A stretch of DNA of 64,000 nt from Pedobacter psychroterrae. GTDB taxonomy: Bacteria > Bacteroidota > Bacteroidia > Sphingobacteriales > Sphingobacteriaceae. The notes under the pieces are model-generated. The model saw nothing but the letters and a program-made list of their open reading frames with translations. It was not told the DNA's origin and searched no databases. This document shows positions 52,110-62,446 of the stretch, in pieces. A program made the translations under genes and the position numbers. The DNA lies in assembly GCF_004331695.1 (NCBI RefSeq), contig NZ_SJSL01000002.1, positions 124,001 through 188,000 on the forward strand. Direction: 5' to 3'. The stretch's first letter is position 1. Every line of letters begins with the position of its first letter.

Positions 52110-53009
52110 TTAAGAATTAAACTCCCACACCATCACCTGCCTGTCGTCACCTGCAGAAATCAGGTATTTACCATCCGCACTCCAGATCAGTTTATTGATG
52201 GAATGAAAATGGCCTTCTGTGTTTTTTTCAAGGCTCAGTATCTTGTAGAGTTTAAAATCATGGGCGCCCCAGAGCTTTATGCTTTTGTCCTGGCTGCAGG
52301 TAGCAAAATAAGGCTGGGTAGGGTGGTAGGCTATGGCATAAATGCCAAACATATGGGCTCCAATGTTATTCACCAGCTCATAATCAGGCAATTCCCAAAC
52401 CTTCAACTGTGCATCCCTGCCTCCTGAAATTAAAAAGCGCCTGTCTGGCGAGTATTGTAACGATGTAACCGGCATTTTATGGGCACGCAGCTCCTTTATC
52501 AGTCCATAATCTGAAGAGTTATAGATCCTGATCACGCTGTCCTTACAACCCAGGCCCACCTCACTTTCATCACCACTAATGGCAATGGTGCGCACCGTGT
52601 CGCTGATCACAGAGAAGGTGTATAGCAAAGAGAAGTCTTTGAGCGACCAGACTGCCACTGTGCCGTCCTCACCTGTGCTGATCAGTTCATCCTTGGATGA
52701 AATGGTCTTGATGTCAAATACAGCTTTCTTATGATAAGTTAGGGTGGATACTAATGTTGAAGACAAAGTATCAAAAACAAGGATCAGTCCGCTTCTCTGG
52801 GCTATAAAAAGCAGGTCTTCATAGCGATGCAATGCATACACAGAACTTTGCACCGGCACTAGTACCTTTACAAAAGTCATCGTGTCCAGCGACCACTCCA
52901 CTACGCCCTTGTCATTGCCTGCGCTGTAAAATCCATTTCCCCCGGCAGTATTTGCCAGGGTATATATTGGGTTCTGATGACCGCTAAGTGTATGTAAGTG
53001 CTTTAGCAT
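52110..53009 (-). CDS. WD40 repeat protein
   Basis: The 299-residue protein consists of about seven WD40 repeats, for example LISTGEDGTVAVWSLKDF, LISGGRDAQLKVWELPDY and LISAGDDRQVMVWEF. No signal peptide, so a cytoplasmic beta-propeller scaffold. It begins 24 bases after the hisIE stop on the same strand and is probably the last gene of the his operon transcript, although a role in histidine synthesis is not implied by the fold. Confidence 0.85.
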   Translation of the reverse strand: MLKHLHTLSGHQNPIYTLANTAGGNGFYSAGNDKGVVEWSLDTMTFVKVLVPVQSSVYALHRYEDLLFIAQRSGLILVFDTLSSTLVSTLTYHKKAVFDIKTISSKDELISTGEDGTVAVWSLKDFSLLYTFSVISDTVRTIAISGDESEVGLGCKDSVIRIYNSSDYGLIKELRAHKMPVTSLQYSPDRRFLISGGRDAQLKVWELPDYELVNNIGAHMFGIYAIAYHPTQPYFATCSQDKSIKLWGAHDFKLYKILSLEKNTEGHFHSINKLIWSADGKYLISAGDDRQVMVWEFNS

Positions 53010-53033
53010 CGCAGGTATGTTTTGTTTAGAAGA

Positions 53034-53617
53034 CTATTTATGTCGTCCTTCCAGATTCAAACCTATATCGGCCAGGGTCTTTCCTTTTTCCCTCAGCAAT
53101 ACCAGCAGGTGAAACATCAGGTCGGAACTTTCATTTACAAAATCTTCATCTGTTTCAGCCAATGCTGCTATTACAGTTTCTACCCCTTCTTCACCCACTT
53201 TCTGTGCGATCTTGTTAAGGCCTTTCTTGCGGAGTTTGTTTATATACGATCCTTCAGCAGGGTTTTCATACCGGTCTTTAATGATCTGTTCCAGTTCAAA
53301 GATGAAGTTGTGATTAAAGTCAGTTTTAAAGCAACTGCGCGAACCTGTATGACAAGTTGGGCCCACTGGGCTTACCTTGATCAGTAAAGTGTCGTTGTCA
53401 CAGTCTATATGCGTTTCCTTCACAAAAAGGAAATTGCCACTTTCCTCGCCTTTGGTCCACAAGCGGTCCTTGGTACGTGAGAAGAAAGTCACCTTTCCCT
53501 CAGCCTGTGTTTTGTCCCATGCCTCCTGGTTCATATAGCCCAGCATTAAAACTTCCAGGGTCTGCTCATCCTGTATGATAACAGGAACCAAACCCTGTGT
53601 TTTTTCAAAATCTATTT

Positions 53618-53621
<4 letters not shown>
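53034..53621 (-). CDS. hisIE: Bifunctional phosphoribosyl-AMP cyclohydrolase/phosphoribosyl-ATP diphosphatase HisIE
   Basis: The 195-residue fusion has HisI at the N-terminus ([10 protein letters not shown] and the zinc ligand region [10 protein letters not shown] with SRSCF cysteines) and HisE at the C-terminus ([19 protein letters not shown] and [11 protein letters not shown]). It catalyses the second and third steps of histidine synthesis. It overlaps hisF by 4 bases (ATGA). Confidence 0.93.
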
Positions 53622-54373
<752 letters not shown>

Positions 54374-54391
54374 GTTTGTTAGAATTCAGCA

Positions 54392-55141
54392 TTACAAAGA
54401 GGTCATTTGCTTTAAATTCCACTCTTTAATCTCGTCTATCGAAATGCGTTTTTCGTAAATAGCCTTTCCTACTACTACCGAACGGATATCCAGTTTATCC
54501 AGTTCTTCGATATCGTTCATGGAGCTAACCCCACCTGAAGCGATCAGTTTGATAAAAGGAGAGTGGTCCAGCAATTTTTTATACAGATCTATCGCAGCTC
54601 CGCCTAGTTTTCCATCTTTGTTGATGTCTGTACACAGGAACCTGAAAAATCCCAGTTGCAGGCATTTGTCCACATAATCCATTAGTTTTATCGGCGAACT
54701 CTCCATCCAGCCCGAATACTTGATTACTTCATCCAGTACATCTATGGCAATGACAATCCTATTGGCATAATCATATTTCTTACCCACTTCAGCACTCAGT
54801 TCCGCAAGGAAATCCGGATTGGTGATGGCCTGGGTTCCTACAATCACACGGTGGATACCAGCATCCAGCAGGTTCGTTACCTGCTCAATGGTACGGATAC
54901 CGCCTCCATATTGCACCCGCATATCTGTTTTTTTAATGATCTCAAAAAGCTCCTTTTGATTGCTGAAATCACCTTTTGCACCGTTCAGATCAATGATATG
55001 AATAAACTCGGTACCATTCGACTTGTAGGTGTCTATCATATCAGCGATAGATACATCATACACTGTTTTCTGGTCGTAGTCGCCTTCTCTAAGGCGGACT
55101 ACCTTGCCATCTAATATATCAATTGCAGGAATTATGTACAT
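54392..55141 (-). CDS. hisA: Phosphoribosylformimino-5-aminoimidazole carboxamide ribotide isomerase HisA
   Basis: The 249-residue TIM barrel starts MYIIPAIDILDGKVVRLREG with the catalytic Asp, and has VQYGGGIRTIEQ and LIASGGVSSMNDI phosphate sites. It performs the Amadori isomerisation of ProFAR to PRFAR. It starts 1 base after the hisH stop. Confidence 0.95.
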   Translation of the reverse strand: MYIIPAIDILDGKVVRLREGDYDQKTVYDVSIADMIDTYKSNGTEFIHIIDLNGAKGDFSNQKELFEIIKKTDMRVQYGGGIRTIEQVTNLLDAGIHRVIVGTQAITNPDFLAELSAEVGKKYDYANRIVIAIDVLDEVIKYSGWMESSPIKLMDYVDKCLQLGFFRFLCTDINKDGKLGGAAIDLYKKLLDHSPFIKLIASGGVSSMNDIEELDKLDIRSVVVGKAIYEKRISIDEIKEWNLKQMTSL

Positions 55142-55142
55142 T

Positions 55143-55736
55143 TTAATGTTTTAAGTTTGAAAAATTCTTTAATAAACGTTCACCAGCAGCACCTGACTTT
55201 TCAGGATGAAACTGGACGCCATAAAAGTTATCTTTTTGCACCGCAGCGGAGAAAGGCATGCCATACTCCGCTGTTGCGATGTCAAAAGTAGGGTTATATT
55301 CAATAAAGTACGAATGAACGAAGTAAAATTGTGTTAGATTTTTAACACCTTCAAACAGCGGATTGTTTTTGTGCGTGATATTGTTCCATCCCATATGGGG
55401 AATCTTAATCCCCTGATCCTTATTGAATAACCTTGTTTTGACAGGTACAATGCTCATCATATCGGCATCACCCTCTTCAGAATGCTGCGTGAGGAGCTGC
55501 ATGCCTACACAAATACCCAGTACAGGTTTCTTCAATGCTTTGATAGGGGCTACCAGTCCGGTCTGGTCCAGTTTCTTCATTGCAGTACCCGCATGCCCGA
55601 CCCCGGGGATGATGATGTGCGTATATTTATCCAGATCAGCTTCTTCATTGATCATGCCATAGGGCAGGTCTAGCCTGTCCAGTGCCGAGGTCAGCGAAAA
55701 GATATTGCCCGCTCCGTAGTTTACAATTCCAATCAT
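55143..55736 (-). CDS. hisH: Imidazole glycerol phosphate synthase, glutamine amidotransferase subunit HisH
   Basis: The 197-residue class I amidotransferase has the oxyanion region IPGVGHAGTAM, the nucleophile cysteine in LGICVGMQLL and the His/Glu pair in GVQFHPEKSG. It provides ammonia to HisF. Its start codon shares a base with the hisB stop at 55736. Confidence 0.95.
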   Translation of the reverse strand: MIGIVNYGAGNIFSLTSALDRLDLPYGMINEEADLDKYTHIIIPGVGHAGTAMKKLDQTGLVAPIKALKKPVLGICVGMQLLTQHSEEGDADMMSIVPVKTRLFNKDQGIKIPHMGWNNITHKNNPLFEGVKNLTQFYFVHSYFIEYNPTFDIATAEYGMPFSAAVQKDNFYGVQFHPEKSGAAGERLLKNFSNLKH

Positions 55737-56869
55737 TACAAGACTCCTTTAGTACTCGGCAGGACCAGCTTTTCTGCATCCCGCTTTATAGCCATCTTAA
55801 TCGCCTTTGCAAAAGCTTTAAAGATCGCTTCTATTTTATGGTGTTCATTATCGCCTTCGGCTTTAATATTCAAATTACAGCGCGCTGCATCACTAAACGA
55901 TTTAAAGAAGTGGTAAAACATCTCTGTAGGCACATCACCTACCTTTTCGCGCTTAAACTCCGCATCCCAAACAATCCATGCGCGGCCACCGAAATCAATC
56001 GCTGCCTGAGCTAAGCAGTCGTCCATTGGCAGACAAAACCCATATCTTTCCAGTCCCAGTTTATTGCCTATGGCCTTAGCAAACGCCTCGCCTAAAGCGA
56101 TTCCCGTATCTTCGATCGTATGATGCTCGTCTATATGCAGGTCGCCGTCCGTCTTAATCCGGAGGTCTACGCTACCGTGACGGGCTATCTGGTCCAGCAT
56201 ATGGTCAAAGAAGTTCAAGCCTGTATGGATCTCCGCTTTACCAGTCCCGTCCAGATCTATATCAATGCTGATCTTGGTCTCATTGGTATTGCGCTCGTGG
56301 TGTATGGTGCGGCTTCCAGCCCTTAAAAAAGTATAGATGTCCACCCAATCAGAAGTCTGCAGGGCAATGTACTCACTCAGTTCCTCGGCTTTGCCCAGAT
56401 TCTCCGCGGAGCCTAAGCCATCATTATTGCGCAGATAAATGGCTTTAGCACCCAGGTTCTTTGCCAGCACCACATCATTCAGCCGGTCGCCTATCACAAA
56501 AGAGTTCGAAAGATCATAGCCCTCATTCAGAAAATGCTGTAGCAAACCTGTATTTGGCTTGCGTGTTAGCGCGTTCTCGTGCGCAAAGGTCTTGTCAATG
56601 ATCACCTCACTAAACACCACGCCTTCGCCTTTCAATGTATCCATAATGAAATTGTGCACCGGCCAGAAGTTTGCTTCAGGATGTGAGTCCGTTCCCAATC
56701 CGTCCTGATTGGTCACCATCACCAGTGTGTAATCCAGTTCGGCAGCTATGCGCGATAAATAATACAAGGCCCTCGGGTAAAACACCAGTTTAGCAAATGA
56801 ATCTATCTGCTCATCCTCAGTTTCTTTTATCAGCGTACCGTCCCTGTCTATAAATAATACTTTCTTCAT
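55736..56869 (-). CDS. hisB: Bifunctional histidinol-phosphatase/imidazoleglycerol-phosphate dehydratase HisB
   Basis: The 377-residue fusion has an N-terminal HAD phosphatase ([29 protein letters not shown]) and a C-terminal dehydratase ([27 protein letters not shown], with metal histidines and glutamates). It performs steps six and eight of histidine synthesis. The linker is near residue 185. Confidence 0.94.
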   Translation of the reverse strand: MKKVLFIDRDGTLIKETEDEQIDSFAKLVFYPRALYYLSRIAAELDYTLVMVTNQDGLGTDSHPEANFWPVHNFIMDTLKGEGVVFSEVIIDKTFAHENALTRKPNTGLLQHFLNEGYDLSNSFVIGDRLNDVVLAKNLGAKAIYLRNNDGLGSAENLGKAEELSEYIALQTSDWVDIYTFLRAGSRTIHHERNTNETKISIDIDLDGTGKAEIHTGLNFFDHMLDQIARHGSVDLRIKTDGDLHIDEHHTIEDTGIALGEAFAKAIGNKLGLERYGFCLPMDDCLAQAAIDFGGRAWIVWDAEFKREKVGDVPTEMFYHFFKSFSDAARCNLNIKAEGDNEHHKIEAIFKAFAKAIKMAIKRDAEKLVLPSTKGVL

Positions 56870-56889
56870 GATCTAAATAATATCCAAAG

Positions 56890-57966
56890 TTAAAAAGATT
56901 TAAGCGCTTCCAGTAGCTTAATGTTCTCTTCTGTGGTTCCTATTGTAATACGCAGACAACCTTCACACAGCGCCACTTTAGAGCGGTCCCTGATGATAAT
57001 ACCAAGGTCTACCAATGAATTATAGGTACCCAAAGCATCTGCTACCTGCACAAGTATAAAATTGGCATCAGAAGGATATACTTTTTTCACCATCGGCAAT
57101 GCCAGGAGCTGCTCAGACAAATTTTCCCTTTCCGCCACAGTGATTTTGATCCACTCATTGACTTGTCCGATGTTTTCCAAAGCCTTCAAAGCGATATCCT
57201 GTGTAGCCTGGTTGATGTTGTAAGGCGGCTTTACTTTGTTCAGGATATCGATTACCGGTCTCGCAGCAAATGCCATACCCAGGCGCAATGCCGCCAGTCC
57301 CCATGCTTTAGAAAACGTCTGCATCACTACCAGATTAGGATATTCGGTCAGTTCCTGTATAAAAGTGCGTTGTTTAGCATAGTTGATATAGGCCTCGTCT
57401 ATCACTACTAAACCCTTAAAATTGGCCAGTATGGTCTCCATATCCGTGCGGATGATGGAATTGCCGGTCGGGTTGTTTGGCGAACAGATAAAGATTAGCT
57501 TGGTACGCTCATCGATGGCTTCTGCTATCCCTTCCAGGTCCAGTTGGAAGTCGGGAAGCAAATCAACTTTACGGATCTCCACATTGTTGATATTGGCCGA
57601 TACTTCATACATCCCATACGTAGGAGGGAGTATGATTACGTTGTCCTGGCCCGGCTCACAAAATGCCCTGTACAATAGGTCTATTGCCTCATCGCTGCCA
57701 TTTCCCAAAAAAGTATTCTCTATAGGTACCCCTTTGATCTTGCTGATCGCGTCTTTAAGGTCTAGTTGCAGCGGGTCAGGGTAGCGGTTGTAGTTTTTCT
57801 GTATTCCTCTGTCGCCGGCATCGTCGACTTCATTGAGGAACGGCGAACCAAACGCATTCTCATTGGCATCCAGAAATACACTGGCCTGCCCTTTATATTC
57901 ATCCCTGGCCGTAGAATACGGCTTCAGGTTTTTGATGTTTTCTCTTTGTAAATCGTTAATATCCAT
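56890..57966 (-). CDS. hisC: Histidinol-phosphate aminotransferase HisC
   Basis: The 358-residue PLP enzyme has NENAFGSP near the start, the substrate region FICSPNNPTGN, and the PLP lysine in TFSKAWGLAALRLG. It transfers an amino group from glutamate to imidazole-acetol phosphate. It is 12 bases downstream of hisD and 20 bases before hisB. Confidence 0.94.
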   Translation of the reverse strand: MDINDLQRENIKNLKPYSTARDEYKGQASVFLDANENAFGSPFLNEVDDAGDRGIQKNYNRYPDPLQLDLKDAISKIKGVPIENTFLGNGSDEAIDLLYRAFCEPGQDNVIILPPTYGMYEVSANINNVEIRKVDLLPDFQLDLEGIAEAIDERTKLIFICSPNNPTGNSIIRTDMETILANFKGLVVIDEAYINYAKQRTFIQELTEYPNLVVMQTFSKAWGLAALRLGMAFAARPVIDILNKVKPPYNINQATQDIALKALENIGQVNEWIKITVAERENLSEQLLALPMVKKVYPSDANFILVQVADALGTYNSLVDLGIIIRDRSKVALCEGCLRITIGTTEENIKLLEALKSF

Positions 57967-57978
57967 TGTAAGGATTAT

Positions 57979-59268
57979 TTATTGTGTTTTCAATCTGATA
58001 CTTATCGCGTTCCTGTGTGCCCTAAGCCCCTCAGCCTCGGCTAGTATTTCTACTGTATTGCCGATATTCTGCAAGCCCTGCGGGCTGATATGCTGAAAAG
58101 TGATCTTCTTCACAAATGAATCCAATGATACCCCTGAATACGCTTTCGCAAAGCCACTGGTTGGCAAGGTGTGGTTCGTGCCCGATGCATAATCACCTGC
58201 ACTTTCCGGAGTCAGGTTGCCTAAAAAGACCGAACCTGCATTGCTGATCAAAGGAATCAACTCTTCAAAACGCTCCGTCGCCAGGATCAAATGTTCAGGA
58301 GCATAAGCGTTACTAAACGCCATTCCCTGTGCGAGATCAGAAACCAGCACTGCATACGAATTATCTATCGCTCTGGCTGTTACCTCTTTCCTTGGAAGTT
58401 CCGCCAACTGTACGTCAAGCGCTTTAAGTGTTTCTGTGATAATCTCCCTTGATGTAGCTACCAGAATAGCCTGAGAATCAGCGCCATGTTCGGCTTGCGC
58501 CAACAGGTCTGAAGCTACGTATGACGGATTGGCAGTATCATCAGCAAGCACCAAAACCTCTGATGGCCCGGCCGGCATGTCTATCGAAGTTCCCGCCAGT
58601 GACTGCACCATCTGCTTAGCCTGTGTCACATACCTGTTTCCAGGTCCGAAGATCTTGTAAACTTTAGGCACAGTTTTCGTTCCGAATGCCATGGCTGCTA
58701 CCGCCTGCGCACCACCTATCAGGTATACCTTTTCGATGCCCAGTTTCAGTGCCACATAAGCTACATAACAATTGGTCTTGCCATCTTTTTGAGGAGGTGA
58801 GCACACCACAATCTCTTTACAGCCTGCCAGCATAGCTGGAATACCGAGCATCAGAAAAGTACTTGGCAGTACAGCAGATCCACCGGGGATATATAGCCCC
58901 ACCCGTTCTATTGCCCTGCTCTCACGCCAGCAGGTTACACCCTGCATGGTCTCCACTTTACCTTCCTTACTGACCTGCGAAGCATGAAACTTATAGATGT
59001 TGTCGTATGCAGTATCAATCGCCTTGCTGGCATCCTCAGGTATAGTAGCTGCGATCTCCAAGATCTCCTCTTTCCCTATGTACAACTGCGCTAACTGTAC
59101 CTTGTCAAACGCTAGCGCATAGTCGTAGAGTGCGGTGTCACCTGCCGATTTTACTCGGTCAATGATTTCCTTTACCCGTTCTTGTATGGTGTTGTCGTCT
59201 TCCAGCTGACGTAAGCAAAGATCTTCAATCTGTTGTTCAGATAAATCTGTATAACTGTAGAGTTTCAA
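57979..59268 (-). CDS. hisD: Histidinol dehydrogenase HisD
   Basis: The 429-residue enzyme has VYIPGG-like [14 protein letters not shown], the NAD region [26 protein letters not shown] with zinc and catalytic ligands, and APEHLIL. It oxidises histidinol to histidine in two NAD-dependent steps. Second gene of the operon, 67 bases after hisG. Confidence 0.95.
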   Translation of the reverse strand: MKLYSYTDLSEQQIEDLCLRQLEDDNTIQERVKEIIDRVKSAGDTALYDYALAFDKVQLAQLYIGKEEILEIAATIPEDASKAIDTAYDNIYKFHASQVSKEGKVETMQGVTCWRESRAIERVGLYIPGGSAVLPSTFLMLGIPAMLAGCKEIVVCSPPQKDGKTNCYVAYVALKLGIEKVYLIGGAQAVAAMAFGTKTVPKVYKIFGPGNRYVTQAKQMVQSLAGTSIDMPAGPSEVLVLADDTANPSYVASDLLAQAEHGADSQAILVATSREIITETLKALDVQLAELPRKEVTARAIDNSYAVLVSDLAQGMAFSNAYAPEHLILATERFEELIPLISNAGSVFLGNLTPESAGDYASGTNHTLPTSGFAKAYSGVSLDSFVKKITFQHISPQGLQNIGNTVEILAEAEGLRAHRNAISIRLKTQ

Positions 59269-59335
59269 TATCTTATGTTTTAGTATTAACTATTGGTTAA
59301 TGATAGAATATGCGAGATTTTACCCCAATCTGCTA

Positions 59336-60187
59336 TTACGCGATGATTTTTTCAATCGGCATCACCACTATACCTTCCGCACCGGCAGCTTTCAGGCTAT
59401 TGATCTTTTCCCAAAAATCATACTCCGCAATTACCGAATGCACAGCTACCCACTCCTCATCAAACAAGGGAACTACCGTCGGACTTTTCACACCTGGCAG
59501 CAAGTCTACTATTTTCTGAAGGTTGGTTTTCGCAACATTCAATACCACATATTTTGTCTCTTTTGCGCGCAGTACCGAACGGACCCTTTGCAACAATTCC
59601 TGAACTTCAGGCAGCAGATCCGAACCCGCCTTACCGATCAGTATCGCTTCCGATTTCATCACCTCGGCAAATGGTTTTAGCCCATTGCTTTTCAGTGTAC
59701 CACCGGTCGACACGATGTCGCAGATCGCATCACTCAGTCCCAGTCCGGGCCCAATCTCTACCGAGCCAGATATCGTTCTCACCTCTGCATCAACATTATT
59801 GTCTTTCAGGTATTTTTCCAGGATCACCGGATAGGAGGTAGCGATCGCTTTACCCGCCAGTTGCGAAATATCAGTAACAGTACTCTCATTAGGAATCGCG
59901 ATTTTCAAGGTACACTTGCCAAAGCCAAGCTTTTGCAGATAAGTAACCTGTGAGCCGGATTCGACGATCACATTTTCACCCACAATACCCAGGTCGGCAA
60001 TACCATCCTGTACATATTCAGGGATATCATCGTCTCTCAAAAAGAGGATCTCCAAAGGGAAATTAGTAACGGTAGAAATTAAGGAGCTTTTATAGTTTTC
60101 AAAAGATAAACCACAATTTTTAAGGATCTCTACTGATTTTTCGTTCAATCTACCCGATTTCTGGATAGCAATTTTAAGTGTTTTCAA
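59336..60187 (-). CDS. hisG: ATP phosphoribosyltransferase HisG, long form
   Basis: The 283-residue enzyme catalyses the first, feedback-controlled step of histidine synthesis. It has KIAIQKSGRLNEKSVEIL, ELLFLRDDDIPEYV-like LFLRDDDIPEYVQDGIADLG, the PRPP loop SGSVEIGPGLGLSDAICD and a C-terminal regulatory domain of about 75 residues, so it is the long form that needs no HisZ. The start is TTG at 60187 because the conserved N-terminus MKTLKIAIQ begins there and no ATG fits. It lies behind a putative attenuator with a His-rich leader ORF. Confidence 0.94.
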   Translation of the reverse strand: MKTLKIAIQKSGRLNEKSVEILKNCGLSFENYKSSLISTVTNFPLEILFLRDDDIPEYVQDGIADLGIVGENVIVESGSQVTYLQKLGFGKCTLKIAIPNESTVTDISQLAGKAIATSYPVILEKYLKDNNVDAEVRTISGSVEIGPGLGLSDAICDIVSTGGTLKSNGLKPFAEVMKSEAILIGKAGSDLLPEVQELLQRVRSVLRAKETKYVVLNVAKTNLQKIVDLLPGVKSPTVVPLFDEEWVAVHSVIAEYDFWEKINSLKAAGAEGIVVMPIEKIIA

Positions 60188-60254
60188 TTTGTGCTTTTAG
60201 AATTATTAATAAACAGGAAAATAAGGTCGGAAACAAGTTTTGAAGTACAAAACA
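60188..60254 (-). promoter_or_regulatory. Leader between the His-rich leader ORF and hisG, candidate attenuator
   Basis: On the minus strand, directly after the leader stop, GTTTTG-TACTT-CAAAAC can fold into a 6-bp hairpin, followed by a T-rich stretch. It may compete with the hairpin CATCGCC-TGTT-GGCGATG that lies inside the leader ORF at 60263-60280. No strong GC-rich terminator is visible, so the mechanism (transcription termination, or exposure of the hisG start) is uncertain. Confidence 0.4.
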
Positions 60255-60317
60255 TTACATATACATCGCCAACAGGCGATGGTGCAAATGTAAGTGATGG
60301 TTCAAAACGTTATTCAT
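60255..60317 (-). CDS. Candidate histidine operon leader peptide
   Basis: A 20-codon ORF (ATG 60317, TAA 60257-60255) contains the run HHLHLHH, that is five histidines in seven codons, and lies between the his promoter and hisG. Histidine-rich leader peptides of this kind sense charged tRNA-His in enteric bacteria: ribosomes stall on His codons when histidine is scarce and alter downstream RNA folding. An inverted repeat CATCGCC-TGTT-GGCGATG sits directly after the His codons. An in-frame ATG 12 codons further upstream would make a 32-codon version. The assignment is inferred from position and composition. Confidence 0.65.
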   Translation of the reverse strand: MNNVLNHHLHLHHRLLAMYM

Positions 60318-60365
60318 ATCTTTATTTAAATCCTGATCTATAATGACAAGCATCTTAAGGAGATG

Positions 60366-60395
60366 CAAATATATAGATTGAAACCGCAAATCCAA
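60366..60395 (-). promoter_or_regulatory. Candidate promoter of the his operon
   Basis: On the minus strand TTG (60395-60393) is followed after exactly 19 nt by TATATTTG (60373-60366), matching the Bacteroidota promoter TTG-N19-TAnnTTTG. Predicted start of transcription is near 60360, giving a leader of about 170 nt before hisG with the leader ORF inside it. This is the best-formed promoter in the window. Confidence 0.65.
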
Positions 60396-60479
60396 ATAAT
60401 TAAGGTTAAATTGTGATCTACCTGGAAAATCTTGACGTCCCCTCATTTCATCTGGAATTTTCTATCTTAGTATCTGAAT

Positions 60480-61064
60480 ATGGAAATTAAAGATATAGCA
60501 GGTTACCGGCAGGAAGAACTCACCATAGATGCCGTAAAGGTACAGGTACAGGCATTACTGTTTTTTATCCCTTTTGCTGTGCTTTTTGGCATACCTTATT
60601 TTTTACTATGGTCAGGAAAGCTGACTGAAGAATCGCTCAGCGCTACTTTTTCAAACGGTTTTTGGCGCTTAGGCCTGTTGTTGCTGGCCTATTTTGGCGG
60701 GATTATAGTTCATGAATTAATTCATGGGGCCACCTGGTCTCTTTTCGCCAAATCAGGCTTCCGGTCGATCAGGTTTGGGGTGCTGTGGAAGTCGCTCACC
60801 CCGTATTGCCATTGTAATGAGCCCTTGCTGATGAAGCATTACCTGATCGGCGCAATCATGCCTGGAATTGTACTGGGTGTTGTTCCGTTAGTTTATGCAC
60901 TCATTTCAGGAAGCCTTGGGTGGCTGACCTTTGGGCTTTTCTTTTCCATGGCCGCAGGGGGAGATTTCATGTTGATAAAGCTTATCTGGAGCCAGAATTT
61001 TAATGCCCTCATACAGGACCATCCTTCCAAAATTGGCTGTGTGGTTTATAAACCGATCAAATAA
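60480..61064 (+). CDS. DUF3267 membrane protein with HExxH-like motif
   Basis: The 194-residue protein has four or five membrane segments and the motif HELIHG (H-E-x-x-H) in GGIIVHELIHGATW, as in DUF3267 and related intramembrane metalloprotease-like families. A zinc ligand could be completed by histidine or aspartate in the last helices (AAGGDFMLIKLIW). Proteolysis is possible but unproven. It is 9 bases upstream of a methyltransferase gene, on the same strand. Confidence 0.8.
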   Translation: MEIKDIAGYRQEELTIDAVKVQVQALLFFIPFAVLFGIPYFLLWSGKLTEESLSATFSNGFWRLGLLLLAYFGGIIVHELIHGATWSLFAKSGFRSIRFGVLWKSLTPYCHCNEPLLMKHYLIGAIMPGIVLGVVPLVYALISGSLGWLTFGLFFSMAAGGDFMLIKLIWSQNFNALIQDHPSKIGCVVYKPIK

Positions 61065-61073
61065 TTTACCATC

Positions 61074-61742
61074 ATGTCTGAAACATTAAGCGAAGAACAA
61101 TTAAAAGGAATAGCCAATCAGTTGAGCTGCCCGACAGGGGAGGGGGGCTTGAAGACTGCTGAAAACATGGCACTGCACAATGACAATATGATCTCCGTGA
61201 CCATAGATGCGTTAACGCTGCAAAATGCTGATGCAGTACTGGAGATTGGTCCAGGCAGTGCCACTCATTTGGATAAGCTGTTTGTGAAAGCAGCGGGGCT
61301 GAGCTACACAGGCGCTGATATATCTGACCTGATGATCAGCGAAGCGATGAAAAACAATACCGCGCTGGTTAAAAATGGACAGGCCGGCTTCTTCCTGTCG
61401 GATGGGAAGACACTGGATTTTGAAAACAATACATTTGATAAGATATTTACCGTCAATACACTGTATTTCTGGAATGATCCGGTTGGCTATGCCAGTGAAA
61501 TACTCAAAGTGCTAAAACCCGGAGGTATGTTTTGTCTCTGCTTTGCACCTAAAGAATTTATGGTAAAGCTGCCTTTTACCGGGTATGTGTTTAAATTATA
61601 TTCACTGGAAGACGCGCAAGCCGTATTGACCAGTGCGGGTTTTGATATAGTCAATGTGGGCAAGTATGATGAAGAAGTAAGAAGCAATGCCGGAGAAACC
61701 ATAAGCCGGGATTTTATAGTGATCACTGCCGGAAAGAAGTGA
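61074..61742 (+). CDS. Class I SAM-dependent methyltransferase
   Basis: The 222-residue protein has the SAM motif VLEIGPGSATHLDKL, an acidic residue in YTGADISDLM, and IFTVNTLYFWNDPVGY followed by LKPGGMFCLCFAP. This is a class I methyltransferase of the ubiE-like type. Substrate unknown. It probably shares a transcript with the DUF3267 gene. The stop at 61742 precedes the convergent transpeptidase gene. Confidence 0.87.
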   Translation: MSETLSEEQLKGIANQLSCPTGEGGLKTAENMALHNDNMISVTIDALTLQNADAVLEIGPGSATHLDKLFVKAAGLSYTGADISDLMISEAMKNNTALVKNGQAGFFLSDGKTLDFENNTFDKIFTVNTLYFWNDPVGYASEILKVLKPGGMFCLCFAPKEFMVKLPFTGYVFKLYSLEDAQAVLTSAGFDIVNVGKYDEEVRSNAGETISRDFIVITAGKK

Positions 61743-61785
61743 TTCACAGTATTGGTTTTTAGCTTAATAGGATTGTGCCTTGCAA

Positions 61786-62391
61786 CTAATCGTAAATCCA
61801 GAGCAGCATATCTTTTTCTCCGCTTTTGATCAGTGCATCTATTTCCAGCATGTTGATGTCTGCTATGACAGGGCAGCCCATGCTTACGCCATGCAATCCA
61901 TAAGGATGGATTTCGTGTTCGGGTACGGGCGAATAAGAATGCAACACAATGATTCTTTTATAGGCATTGCTGTTGGTGCTGTCCAGTCCGTGCATTTTAT
62001 AATGGGCGTGGATACCCCAGTTGCTGTAGGCCCTTTTACCTATTTTGTATTTACCCAATGAGGTACAGTTGCTTTTTACTTTATTACTGAAAAAGACCTT
62101 AAAAGCAGTGCTGCCACCTCCGCTGCCATGTGCGCATAGTCCTTTAATAATCGTCTTTTTCTTTTTAAAATCGTAGACAAACAGGCGGTTTTTGCCCGAG
62201 GGTATCCCCATATCTATCAGGATGCAATAAGAGGTGTTCATTTTATGCGCTTTGCTATAGGCGAGTGCTTCATCAGCTCTGCTTTCAATAGAACGAACGA
62301 CTGAGTGGGAAGTAGACATTGCTCGTTCAAGTCCCGGAACAAGGAAATAGAATACGATGGGAAGTAAGAGTTGATAATTTAGAAATGCCAT
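61786..62391 (-). CDS. L,D-transpeptidase catalytic-domain protein (YkuD_2 type)
   Basis: The 201-residue exported protein has an N-terminal hydrophobic segment and the murein L,D-transpeptidase domain with VLHSYSPVPEHEIHPYG, then H167 and the nucleophile C173 in LHGVSMGCPVI. The AHGSGGGST segment near 87 is typical of the YkuD_2 subgroup of Bacteroidota. It may make 3-3 cross-links or attach other groups to peptidoglycan, or act as a carboxypeptidase. It is divergent from another L,D-transpeptidase gene, with start codons 55 bases apart. A TATATTAG box ends 3 nt before its ATG (one mismatch from the -7 consensus). Confidence 0.85.
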   Translation of the reverse strand: MAFLNYQLLLPIVFYFLVPGLERAMSTSHSVVRSIESRADEALAYSKAHKMNTSYCILIDMGIPSGKNRLFVYDFKKKKTIIKGLCAHGSGGGSTAFKVFFSNKVKSNCTSLGKYKIGKRAYSNWGIHAHYKMHGLDSTNSNAYKRIIVLHSYSPVPEHEIHPYGLHGVSMGCPVIADINMLEIDALIKSGEKDMLLWIYD

Positions 62392-62422
62392 GTTCTAATA
62401 TAGCGAATTCTAAAATAAGGGT

Positions 62423-62430
62423 TACCTTTG
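62423..62430 (+). promoter_or_regulatory. Candidate -7 promoter box for the right-edge L,D-transpeptidase gene
   Basis: TACCTTTG fits TAnnTTTG and lies 16 nt before the TTG start at 62447. Confidence 0.5.
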
Positions 62431-62446
62431 CAACAAACTTATTGGT

